33,481 bases of DNA from Candidatus Peribacteria bacterium RIFCSPLOWO2_12_FULL_55_15. GTDB taxonomy: Bacteria > Patescibacteriota > Gracilibacteria > Peribacterales > Peribacteraceae. The first letter of the stretch is position 1, and each line of letters begins with the position of its first letter. This document shows, one piece after another, positions 6,494 to 14,060 of this stretch. Below the pieces are notes generated by a model that saw only the letters and a list, made by a program, of their open reading frames with translations, had not been told where the DNA came from and did no database searches. The position numbers and the translations under genes are program-made. The DNA lies in the NCBI GenBank assembly GCA_001789045.1, contig MFYG01000002.1, forward strand, positions 1 through 33,481, written 5' to 3'.

Positions 6494-7927
6494 GTGTCGC
6501 TCTACAGAAAATACCGGCCGAAAACCTTCGCTGGAGTTATTGGACAAAATCATATCGTCCAAACGTTGGAACGAGCAGTGGAACGCCAGGAAATCGCCCA
6601 CGCGTATATCTTCTCCGGTCCACGCGGAACGGGGAAAACATCCATGGCACGCATCCTTGCGACCGTCATATTGACAAAAGGAATCACGGACATGACCATC
6701 CGAAGTCAGATCCTGAAAGGGATAGAAGAAGAGAATCTCGTAGACTTTCTGGAAATTGACGCCGCGAGCCATACACAGGTGGAGAATATCCGTGATCTCA
6801 TTGAGAAAATACAGTTTTCACCAGTGGCGGCAAGCGCGAAAGTCTATGTCATCGACGAGGTGCATATGCTCAGTAAGAACGCATTCAATGCCCTCCTGAA
6901 AACCCTTGAAGAACCGCCCAAATACGCATACTTCATTCTGGCCACAACAGAACTCTGGAAAATTCCCGCTACGATCCAATCCCGCTGCCAACGTTTTGCT
7001 TTCCATCCTCTACGGGAAGAAGACATCATCCGGCAACTGCAATTCATTGCTGACCAGGAACACATCACGATTGACCGCCCGGCTCTTCGGACTATTGCGC
7101 ACCATGCCCAGGGTGGCATGCGCGATGCTATCGCGCTCCTCGATCAACTTCGTTCCATAGGAAACATCACTGCGGCAGAAGTAAAACGGAGTATTGGTGA
7201 AAGTGGAGAAGAACTTGTTGCCACGATGTTCGATGCTCTCGAAAAGCACAATGCAAAGACCATAACTGACCTCACGCAAGAGCTCGAAGAGCGAGGAATC
7301 CCACCGGAGCTCTTCCTCCGAGAATGTCTGGTTGCCACCCGCCGCACACTACGGGAAGCAGTGGAAGATGGGGAATCTCCCACCCCATTCCTCCACCTCA
7401 TGGACACCCTCCTCACAGCCCTACGCGAGGTACGGTGGTCCCCACTCCCCTCCCTCGTCATAGAATCTGCTTTTCTGTCGCTCTGTCACGAGGAAAAGGA
7501 TGCGGAACGGTCATTCTTTGGATGGAAACGGCGACGGGGAACGGACAAAAAAAAAGAACAAGAGGAGAAAACACAGGACACCAAATCCTCTGCCATTCTT
7601 GAGGCTCCGGAAATTGCCCTGGAAACACTGCAAGACCGGTGGTCAACCATCATCCCAACCGTTCGATCTCCGGCAGTACGCATGTCTCTGAAGAACTGTC
7701 GCCTCTCATCCCTCGAGGGAACAAACCTCACCATGATCTTCCAATCAGCATTCCATCGAGACAAAGTTGCCGAAGTCGCGGCTTCGAGGGAAATTGAGCA
7801 ATGCATCGCCTCCGTCTTCAAGGCGCAAATCCGCATCCGGTGTCTCCTGGAAGAAGAGAAAAATCCGAAGACACTTTTGCAAACGGACGCCGTCGATCTC
7901 GCACAGGCCGCCGCAGAGGTGTTCTAA
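6494..7927 (+). CDS. dnaX: DNA polymerase III clamp-loader subunit tau/gamma
   Basis: DnaX is the ATPase of the clamp loader that puts the sliding clamp on DNA at the replication fork. From a GTG start the protein has 477 residues and begins SLYRKYRPKTFAGVIGQ, as the family does. Walker A is GPRGTGKTS (42-50), Walker B VIDEVHML (119-126), and the SRC arginine-finger motif is at 163-165; GGMRDA is also present. The four-cysteine zinc module that normally follows Walker A is missing: residues 57-80 contain no cysteine. A run of nine A (7547-7555) at codons 352-354 separates the conserved three domains from the tau-like tail and may cause slippage. The upstream open frame from 6260 is not used, since family homology starts at 6494. 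Confidence 0.93.
   Translation: MSLYRKYRPKTFAGVIGQNHIVQTLERAVERQEIAHAYIFSGPRGTGKTSMARILATVILTKGITDMTIRSQILKGIEEENLVDFLEIDAASHTQVENIRDLIEKIQFSPVAASAKVYVIDEVHMLSKNAFNALLKTLEEPPKYAYFILATTELWKIPATIQSRCQRFAFHPLREEDIIRQLQFIADQEHITIDRPALRTIAHHAQGGMRDAIALLDQLRSIGNITAAEVKRSIGESGEELVATMFDALEKHNAKTITDLTQELEERGIPPELFLRECLVATRRTLREAVEDGESPTPFLHLMDTLLTALREVRWSPLPSLVIESAFLSLCHEEKDAERSFFGWKRRRGTDKKKEQEEKTQDTKSSAILEAPEIALETLQDRWSTIIPTVRSPAVRMSLKNCRLSSLEGTNLTMIFQSAFHRDKVAEVAASREIEQCIASVFKAQIRIRCLLEEEKNPKTLLQTDAVDLAQAAAEVF
7547..7555 (+). promoter_or_regulatory. Nine-A slippage site in dnaX
   Basis: The run reads GAC AAA AAA AAA GAA in frame. One added A shifts into a frame that ends about 16 codons later with a TGA at 7600-7602, giving a short product ending near residue 369. 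One lost A gives a stop at about 7691. Nine-A runs in dnaX cause transcriptional slippage in Thermus thermophilus, and A AAA AAG causes ribosomal frameshifting in E. coli. Use here is inferred. Confidence 0.55.
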
Positions 7928-7951
7928 TCAGTCATAGACACAATCTTCTCC

Positions 7952-8539
7952 ATGAACACCGCAACGGAAAAGCAGCGCATACGTGATGCCATACGAGAAC
8001 GCCTCCAACATCTGCCATCGCAGACGCTCGCTCGGGAGAGTCACCTCATCTGCAAGCGTCTCACCGATCTTCTCCCTCCCAAGCCTATCGTCCTTGCTGC
8101 CTTCTTCCCACTCAAAACGGAACCGGATATCCGCCCCTTCCTTCGGTCGCTCCTGAAAAACGGCGCAGAACTCTACCTCCCGAATTCCAGCACATCGCCC
8201 TTCCTCTTCCGCCGCATCACGAACCTACTGGAACTGAAGATCGGTCCGTGGAATATCCCGGAACCGCCCATCACCGCATCTCCCATCGACCCATCGCGCC
8301 TACAGTACGCCCTTATCCCTGGCCGTGCCTTCGATGAGGAAGGATGGCGCATTGGACGCGGCAGCGCAGGATACGATCTCTGGATACGGCAGCAACGCAA
8401 GGAACATCCAAAGACGCTCTTCTGGGGCATTGCCTTCGAGTGCCAAATCCTCCCAACAGTCCCGCACGCGGAACACGATGAACGGATGGATGGGATTGTC
8501 ACAGCCAGTGGACTACAACATACCACCTACAACCTATAA
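7952..8539 (+). CDS. 5-formyltetrahydrofolate cyclo-ligase
   Basis: A 195-residue enzyme that uses ATP to turn 5-formyl-THF into 5,10-methenyl-THF. Family landmarks are the early lysine/arginine helix (KQRIRDAIRERL), FFPLKTEPDIRPF, PGRAFDEEGWRIGRGSAGYD (the nucleotide-binding motif, normally G.GGGYYDR), and CQILPTVPHAEHDERMDGIVT. The GYYDR part is altered to AGYDLW. The gene lies 25 bases after dnaX and ten bases before glyA, so folate one-carbon steps are grouped: glyA makes 5,10-methylene-THF and also the 5-formyl-THF that this enzyme recycles. The last residues (LQHTTYNL) come from an acctacaacct-type simple repeat that recurs at 26148-26185. No Shine-Dalgarno is visible. Confidence 0.88.
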   Translation: MNTATEKQRIRDAIRERLQHLPSQTLARESHLICKRLTDLLPPKPIVLAAFFPLKTEPDIRPFLRSLLKNGAELYLPNSSTSPFLFRRITNLLELKIGPWNIPEPPITASPIDPSRLQYALIPGRAFDEEGWRIGRGSAGYDLWIRQQRKEHPKTLFWGIAFECQILPTVPHAEHDERMDGIVTASGLQHTTYNL

Positions 8540-8548
8540 CCTATAGCC

Positions 8549-9814
8549 ATGCCGACATATGAGCACCTTCGAAAAGAAGACCCAGAGATATTCGCTGCGC
8601 TCACGGGCGAGATGCGCCGGCAGCAGGATGGCGTGGAACTCATTGCCTCGGAAAATTACATTTCCGCCGCGGTCATGGAAACCATGGCGTCCGTCTTCAA
8701 TAACAAATACAGCGAAGGATATCCCGGCCGACGGTACTACGGTGGTCAGGAATTCACCGATCAAGCGGAAACGCTCGCAATCGAACGCGCGAAGACCCTG
8801 TTCGATGCGGGTCACGCAAACGTCCAGCCGCATGCGGGAGCTCCGGCCAATATCGCGGTGTACTTCGCCCTCCTCGAACCAGGGGACACCGTGATGAGTA
8901 TGGACCTCAGCCATGGAGGTCACCTCTCGCATGGACATCCCGTCACCTACATGACAAAAATTTTCCGCTTCGTCCGCTATAAGATGAAAGATCCGGAGAC
9001 CGGCGCCATCGATTATGACGCCATGCGGACCGTTGCGCGACAAGAAAAGCCGAAAATTCTCCTAGCCGGCTTCTCCTCCTACCCGCGCGAGCTCGACTAC
9101 GCCGCAATGAAGGCGATCGCGGACGAGGTGGGCGCCATCACCATGGCAGACATGGCGCATATCGCCGGCCTCATAGCGGGAAAAGCCCTCCGCAATCCCT
9201 TTGCAGACGGCTTTGATGTTATCACGACCACGACGCATAAAACCCTCCGCGGCCCCCGCGGTGGAATGATCCTCACGCGCACACCGGAAATCGGTCAAAA
9301 AATCGACAAGGCGGTCTTCCCGGGCTTTCAGGGCGGCCCCATCATGCAGATGGTCGCCGCGAAGGCCGTCGCCTTCGGCGAGGCACTGCAGCCGGAATTC
9401 CGCGTCTATGCGCAGCAGGTCATCCGGAATGCCTCTTTTTTGGCAGCTTTCCTCATGCGCAACGGCGTGAAGCTCGTAACGAATGGTACGGACAACCACC
9501 TCCTCATCATCGACTGCATCCGCTCCTGGAACCTCTCCGGCGGGGCCGTGGAGCGTGTCCTCGACCAGGTGAACATCACCACGAACAAAAACATGATCCC
9601 CGATGATCCCCGGAAACCCATGGACCCTTCGGGCCTGCGCATCGGCGCCCCCGCCGTCACCACCCGCGGGATGCGAGAGCCGGAAATGGAAATCCTGGGA
9701 ACATTCATGCTCCGCGCCATCGAACACCGGGGAGATCCCGCAACCCTCCGCGACGTCCGTGAAGAAGTGACGGCGTTCTGTAGAAAATTCCCCGTTCCAG
9801 GGGCGCAAGCGTAA
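8549..9814 (+). CDS. glyA: Serine hydroxymethyltransferase
   Basis: A 421-residue PLP enzyme that exchanges a one-carbon unit between serine and tetrahydrofolate. Conserved parts include ELIASENYIS near residue 30, KYSEGYPGRRYYGG, VQPHAGAPAN, DMAHIAGLIAG and the PLP-lysine motif TTTTHKTLRGPRGG with the lysine at residue 231. The length is normal for the family. The ATG follows the cyclo-ligase stop by ten bases. A -10-like TATAAC lies eight bases upstream inside the simple repeat, so it may also have its own leaderless transcript. An AT-rich hairpin (aatgtat/atacatt, 9833-9853) follows the gene. Confidence 0.97.
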   Translation: MPTYEHLRKEDPEIFAALTGEMRRQQDGVELIASENYISAAVMETMASVFNNKYSEGYPGRRYYGGQEFTDQAETLAIERAKTLFDAGHANVQPHAGAPANIAVYFALLEPGDTVMSMDLSHGGHLSHGHPVTYMTKIFRFVRYKMKDPETGAIDYDAMRTVARQEKPKILLAGFSSYPRELDYAAMKAIADEVGAITMADMAHIAGLIAGKALRNPFADGFDVITTTTHKTLRGPRGGMILTRTPEIGQKIDKAVFPGFQGGPIMQMVAAKAVAFGEALQPEFRVYAQQVIRNASFLAAFLMRNGVKLVTNGTDNHLLIIDCIRSWNLSGGAVERVLDQVNITTNKNMIPDDPRKPMDPSGLRIGAPAVTTRGMREPEMEILGTFMLRAIEHRGDPATLRDVREEVTAFCRKFPVPGAQA

Positions 9815-9877
9815 GCGAAAAAGCGTACAAAAAATGTATTCAAAACATACATTCCACGGCAAAGCCACACAAAGAAC

Positions 9878-9905
9878 TTGCGCAAAAATTCGGGGCGAAT
9901 ATGAT
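9878..9905 (+). promoter_or_regulatory. Promoter upstream of the structured intergenic region
   Basis: TTGCGC (9878-9883), a 16-base spacer and TATGAT (9900-9905). The expected start is near 9912, exactly where the first hairpin of the intergenic region begins. No coding frame with a recognisable product follows. Confidence 0.5.
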
Positions 9906-9910
9906 AGCAC

Positions 9911-10370
9911 GATTTGCCGATGACGAATCTGCAAATCCAAATACAAACACTTCGCCTCCTTCCTGCGGACGGAGGCACCCGGGGTCCAGGCCGGGGCCTG
10001 GACCCCACCCTTCGCTCCTTCCCATCACCACCCATAGCAAGAGAGAGGAAAATGCCCATTGGCGATGGTGGTCATTTTCCTCTCTGCTCTGCAACGTTTC
10101 GTACGATAGATGTGAGGTTGCACTATCGTACGCTCCCCTCCCTCCCCAGTGTTCCCCATGCGCCCCTTCGGCCGTGACGGTGAACCGGCACGGGGACCTC
10201 GTTTGGTCACGAGGAGAAACAAGAGACCAGAGCACGGCAGAGAATCGAGGGCGCCTCCCCTCCGTCATCCTCCACTTTTGTACCAGCTCAGCATCCTCCC
10301 GTGAAGATATTGATAGCTGCGGAGGACGGCAACATACACACAAAAAGGTCCAAGCGATTGGGCCTTTTTG
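9911..10370 (+). ncRNA. Candidate structured RNA, about 460 bases, class unknown
   Basis: This gene-free stretch between convergent genes holds a string of strong hairpins. They are GATTTGC/GCAAATC (9911-9937), GCCTCC/GGAGGC (9954-9976), a perfect twelve-pair stem ggggtccaggcc with a two-base loop (9981-10006), a perfect thirteen-pair stem agagaggaaaatg (10042-10085), a perfect ten-pair stem cgtacgatag (10100-10132) and a nested ccgtg/cacgg stem (10172-10193). A promoter precedes it and a terminator ends it (10342-10369). I do not see the RNase P GAGGAAAGTCC box, the tmRNA tRNA-like ends or the SRP RNA core. The direction is inferred from the promoter; a mobile palindrome cluster without function is the alternative. 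Confidence 0.5.
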
Positions 10371-10372
10371 TT
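10342..10372. terminator. Bidirectional terminator
   Basis: aaaaaggtccaa-gcga-ttgggccttttt forms a twelve-pair stem with one G-T pair. On the plus strand it is followed by gtttt and would end the candidate RNA. On the minus strand it ends in ttttt and would end the TraG-like gene, whose stop codon is three bases away. Confidence 0.85.
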
Positions 10373-13072
10373 TTACTCCTTCCCTTCTCTCGCCTGCAGC
10401 ATCGTTTTGCTCGGCGGCGGAATCCCGCCGCTTGTTTCGAGCTTCTGTACAAGATCTGCCTTCTGTCGCACCTCCTCCGGCGTAAGGATTGCGCCCGTAA
10501 ACTCCTTCTTGCGCAACGCATTGAACGCGTTCACCCACATCTCCCGATCCCGCCATTTCCGGTACTGCTCCAGGGTCATCTTCTTGGCCAGCGCCCGCTT
10601 TCGTTCCTCTTCCTCTTTCTCCTTGAGTTTCCCAGCCTGCTTACAACCCTTCGCGGCCTCCGCGGCAGTCGCCGCCCACCGAAGAATCTTCTCCTCCACG
10701 CCCGCCCGCTCCTCGGCATACCTCTCGCGCGAAAGCGCGCGAATGAGATCGACGCGTTTGGCATTCTGTGCGATTGCCGGCGGTGGAAGCGTATGGACCG
10801 AGAACGGCTCGCTCGTAATACCGTCCACCATCAGCCGCATGTACACGTGGTACTTCGGGAGACTGAGGAGATCCTTCGGCGTGACCTTCTCTTCCAGTTG
10901 AAGGCTCAGGACTTCCGCGTCGTCGGAGCCCACCTGAAAGCTCACTAGCGTCCCCACGTTCCCAAACACCGCGTCCCTGAGCTTCGTATCGCGCTCGCCG
11001 AGGAGAAGCTGCGTCACGTATTGGTTCGCCATCGTGAGGCTGAGCCGGTACTTCCGCGCCTCCGAGAGGATCGTGGCAAAGGCGGGGGTGGCAAAGTTCT
11101 GGAACTCATCGACGTAGAGGAAGAAATCCCGCCGCTCCTCCTCGGGAACATCCGCCCGGCTCATGGCGTCGAGCTGGAATTTCGTCACGAGCATCGTGCC
11201 GATGAATGCGGACGTGTCTTCCCCGATCTTCCCCTTGCTTAGGTTCACCAAAATAATTTTCCCCGTATCCATCGCGTGGCGCAGGTCGAGGCGCGAGCGC
11301 GTCTGTCCGACGATGTTGCGAATGAGGGGAATACTCAGAAGCTGTCCGATCTTATTGATGATGGCAGCAGTCGCCTCCGTCTGGTACTTCTCGCTCCAGG
11401 AGGGGTACTCCACCTCCCAGAAGCTCTTCACGAGAGGATCGGTGACGCGCTCCATGACCTTGGCACGAAACACCGCGTCACTGAACATCCGTGGAATGCC
11501 GAGCATGGAAGTTCCACCAGCCTCCACCAGCGCGAAGAGCGTATTGCGCAGAATGTGCTCCATCCTTCCGCTCCACACGTCGGGCCAGAGCTTCGTGAAG
11601 ACGCTCATAAGCCCCGAAACAACATCCGCACGCTGCTCAGGATTCCCGCATTCCAGCACATTGAAGGAAAGGGGATACTCCCGATCGGACGGGTCGAAAA
11701 GGACGACATCGTTGATGCGCCTCTTCGGAACCCATCGGAGAATAGCGTCAATGAGATCACCATGGGGATCAATCACGGCCACACCGCGCCCCGCCTGGAT
11801 ATCGCTCTGCACCATATTTTGCAGGAGAACTGACTTCCCCATCCCCGTTTTTCCGATGACGTAAACATGACGGCGACGGTCATCCGTCTTTATACCAAAG
11901 CGTAACCGCCGCCCACGGAATACTGCATCCCCGAGAACAGTGACATCAGGCATGGCTCCATCGCCGGAAAGAGGAAGATTCACCGGCGGTTCGAGCTTCT
12001 TGCTCAGCACCCGATCAAGCATGGGCATCTGCACAACCATCGTTGGAATATGCCAGAGTGTTGCCAGTTCTTCGACGGAAAGAATCGAAGAACGGCCAAG
12101 ACCCGAAGGAAGGCGCGGAACGCGCCGTATGGGACATAAAGTGAAGCCGTTGCAATGGGGCAAAGTGAACTGACGGAAATTACTCATAATCTCTAAAATT
12201 TTGGCCTCCGCCTCCTGTACACACGCAGATGGTGTCACAATGTTCACACGCAGTGTCGTCCGAAAGAGGAGACGGTTCATCTTATCCACCGCCCCGGCAA
12301 GCGCATCTTCACAATCATGACTCCGCGTGTTCGTCTTTGAGACCGGCTCCTGTGCATCCAGATCTTGGGAAAACTCCTCTCCAGAGAGAGGAGAAATATG
12401 CGTTTGTGGTTGAAATGACGCAAACCATACACGAAAGCCCCCAAGAAGAACATCGAAAGGAAAGAGGAGAAAACGCCGCCATCCGCGTGCTAAGTGCACC
12501 CTGGCAAAAAGACGGGCATACGCGGGCCAATGTGCGGAAATTCCTTTTGTCAGGAACGGGAGAAGTTTGAGTGCCCGATGCCGGTACCATCCCCCAACAG
12601 GAACGAAGACCATCTGCACATGTCCACGCATACCAGGGTTGGTATAGGACACGAGAGCTGACGTGATGCCCGCGACAGTATCCACGCTCTGCCGCAGAGT
12701 GAGATCATAGAACTGCGAATATCGCTTGATCGGAAATAGATCGGGCGCAGTGAGCATAAGTTCCGCGGAGATGACCTCCTCTCCCGGACCTATACTGAAA
12801 GGATCCGGCGAGACGAGTTCAATTTCCACATCCGGATACTGGCCGTAGATTTGACTCTCAACTACCGGGGCAATATGGCGGTGGACACGCACATAGAAAC
12901 CAACCCTCCCTCCAGAAAACCCCATCTCGAGAGCAATGACCGATCGCTTGCCTTTCAGAGCATGGAGAGAGGAAAGAACCGACTCCATCATGAGCGGACC
13001 ACGACCAACACTATCATCCTCTGGATCCGGGAGTGGCGGCCGCACGAGGAGAAGCACCATATCCTCTGGCAT
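10373..13072 (-). CDS. TraG/VirB4-like ATPase (type IV secretion-type)
   Basis: A large P-loop ATPase of the HerA/VirB4/TraG group, about 899 residues. The N-terminal third is a CPR-type domain (YVRVHRHIAPVVESQIYGQYPDVEIE). The motor domain has Walker A GKTGMGKS (about 407-414), IDPHGDLIDAIL and Walker B FFLYVDEFQNF, followed by TANQYVTQLL and a long charged C-terminal tail. Such proteins energise DNA or protein transfer or type IV pilus-like machines; no other transfer gene is near. ATG at 13072 gives a 16-base gap after hrcA. ATGs at 13141 or 13162 would overlap the hrcA 3' end and add a hydrophobic start (TILWRLISLLISS), which could be a membrane anchor. It is the last gene of a gyrA-rpmE-hrcA cluster. 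Confidence 0.85.
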   Translation of the reverse strand: MPEDMVLLLVRPPLPDPEDDSVGRGPLMMESVLSSLHALKGKRSVIALEMGFSGGRVGFYVRVHRHIAPVVESQIYGQYPDVEIELVSPDPFSIGPGEEVISAELMLTAPDLFPIKRYSQFYDLTLRQSVDTVAGITSALVSYTNPGMRGHVQMVFVPVGGWYRHRALKLLPFLTKGISAHWPAYARLFARVHLARGWRRFLLFPFDVLLGGFRVWFASFQPQTHISPLSGEEFSQDLDAQEPVSKTNTRSHDCEDALAGAVDKMNRLLFRTTLRVNIVTPSACVQEAEAKILEIMSNFRQFTLPHCNGFTLCPIRRVPRLPSGLGRSSILSVEELATLWHIPTMVVQMPMLDRVLSKKLEPPVNLPLSGDGAMPDVTVLGDAVFRGRRLRFGIKTDDRRRHVYVIGKTGMGKSVLLQNMVQSDIQAGRGVAVIDPHGDLIDAILRWVPKRRINDVVLFDPSDREYPLSFNVLECGNPEQRADVVSGLMSVFTKLWPDVWSGRMEHILRNTLFALVEAGGTSMLGIPRMFSDAVFRAKVMERVTDPLVKSFWEVEYPSWSEKYQTEATAAIINKIGQLLSIPLIRNIVGQTRSRLDLRHAMDTGKIILVNLSKGKIGEDTSAFIGTMLVTKFQLDAMSRADVPEEERRDFFLYVDEFQNFATPAFATILSEARKYRLSLTMANQYVTQLLLGERDTKLRDAVFGNVGTLVSFQVGSDDAEVLSLQLEEKVTPKDLLSLPKYHVYMRLMVDGITSEPFSVHTLPPPAIAQNAKRVDLIRALSRERYAEERAGVEEKILRWAATAAEAAKGCKQAGKLKEKEEEERKRALAKKMTLEQYRKWRDREMWVNAFNALRKKEFTGAILTPEEVRQKADLVQKLETSGGIPPPSKTMLQAREGKE

Positions 13073-13088
13073 GCATGTTCCAAACACA

Positions 13089-13799
13089 TTAGGAACGGAA
13101 GAGATCAGCAATGAGATCAAGCGCCACAGTATTGTACGCATAGTCCATACGAAGAGGGCCAATAATGCCGATCATTCCATGCTGCCCACGCATGGCATAA
13201 GATGTCACCATCACACTACAGCTCTGCAGTTGAGGGAGAAGATGCTCATCGCCGATGTAGTACCGGACACACTCATCGATCTCTATATGATCAAGAAATG
13301 CCGCGAGGGTTCCCTCGAGCGTCTCCGCCACACCCATAGCCAGAAGTGGGTCTGCTTGAAACTCCGGCTGACGCAGAGCATTCGCAAGCCCCACATAGTG
13401 GACGCTGGGCTTATGCGGAACGGTGGCAAAGGCGATATTCGGCATCATGCGAGAGAGGAAGAGAACAGCATCGTAGACCCGCTCCTGATCCTTGCGTTGG
13501 AAATAGACCTCCTTGAGGGTCTGGAATCTCTGACGAACTCTACGCTCCTGTGCAGACGGTTCCATAAAATCTCGGACATACATCCGGTACCCCTTCGCCG
13601 TTGGAACACGCCCAGCAGAAATATGAGGCTTTTGAATGAGTCCCTCCTCTCCCAACACCCGCATTTCGTTGCGAACAGTGGCGCATGAGCAGCGAAAATC
13701 GGCATGATGCCGGAGAAGTTCCTGGGACCCGACAGGCACCGCCGTTTGGATAAATTGATCAATGATCGCAACAAGCAACTTACTCTGCCGGATATTCAT
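13089..13799 (-). CDS. hrcA: Heat-inducible transcription repressor HrcA
   Basis: HrcA represses chaperone genes by binding the CIRCE operator. The 236-residue protein has the winged-helix start (MNIRQSKLLVAIIDQFIQTAVPVGSQ) and the signature SCATVRNEMRVLGEEGLIQKPHISAGRVPTAKGYRMYV. The C-terminal regulatory part is recognisable but short (the family is usually about 340 residues), so the dimerisation/inserted domain is reduced. Its ATG overlaps the rpmE stop as ATGA, so the two are translationally coupled. No CIRCE inverted repeat (TTAGCACTC-N9-GAGTGCTAA) and no grpE, dnaK or dnaJ are found in the window, so its targets lie elsewhere. Confidence 0.93.
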   Translation of the reverse strand: MNIRQSKLLVAIIDQFIQTAVPVGSQELLRHHADFRCSCATVRNEMRVLGEEGLIQKPHISAGRVPTAKGYRMYVRDFMEPSAQERRVRQRFQTLKEVYFQRKDQERVYDAVLFLSRMMPNIAFATVPHKPSVHYVGLANALRQPEFQADPLLAMGVAETLEGTLAAFLDHIEIDECVRYYIGDEHLLPQLQSCSVMVTSYAMRGQHGMIGIIGPLRMDYAYNTVALDLIADLFRS

Positions 13800-14020
13800 G
13801 ATCCAAGTATACCCTTCGCAGCCTCACTGCGCTTCCGGAAGCGTTCGATGCGCCCTCCACGCCGCTCCTTCTGCTGCTTCCCCGTGTACACCGGATGGCA
13901 ATTGCGACATGTCTCGACAGTCTGTTCCTTTGTGGTATTGGGAATCGCAAACACACTCCCGCACGTCGTACAGGTGGTCTTCGCCTTCGGATAGAACTCA
14001 GGATGGACGTCTTTCTTCAT
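13796..14020 (-). CDS. rpmE: 50S ribosomal protein L31
   Basis: A 74-residue bL31 of the zinc-binding type. It starts MKKDVHPEFYP and carries Cys17, Cys20, Cys38 and Cys41, then CHPVYTGKQQ and GRIERFRKR, all as in the family. ATG at 14020 is chosen because the family begins MKKDIHPE; a -10-like TATGTT lies six bases upstream. It sits 40 bases after gyrA and overlaps hrcA by ATGA. The zinc-containing form suggests the cell does not depend on the zinc-free paralogue for this subunit. Confidence 0.95.
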   Translation of the reverse strand: MKKDVHPEFYPKAKTTCTTCGSVFAIPNTTKEQTVETCRNCHPVYTGKQQKERRGGRIERFRKRSEAAKGILGS

Positions 14021-14060
14021 AAAAGAAACATAGAAGAAAACGGCCACAAGCGCAACACCT

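Noticed and set aside
9911-10370. RNase P RNA, tmRNA or SRP RNA
   Set aside because: I looked on both strands for GAGGAAAGTCC, for a CCA-ended tRNA-like domain with a resume codon, and for the SRP tetraloop core, and found none.
10301-10948. Plus-strand open frame over the end of the TraG-like gene
   Set aside because: It starts in the hairpin region, crosses the terminator and has arginine- and leucine-rich antisense composition.
12370-12400. REP-like unit inside the TraG-like gene (ctcctctccagagagaggag)
   Set aside because: It is a short palindrome without the gggtgagggg tail and lies in continuous coding sequence, so it was not counted in the family.
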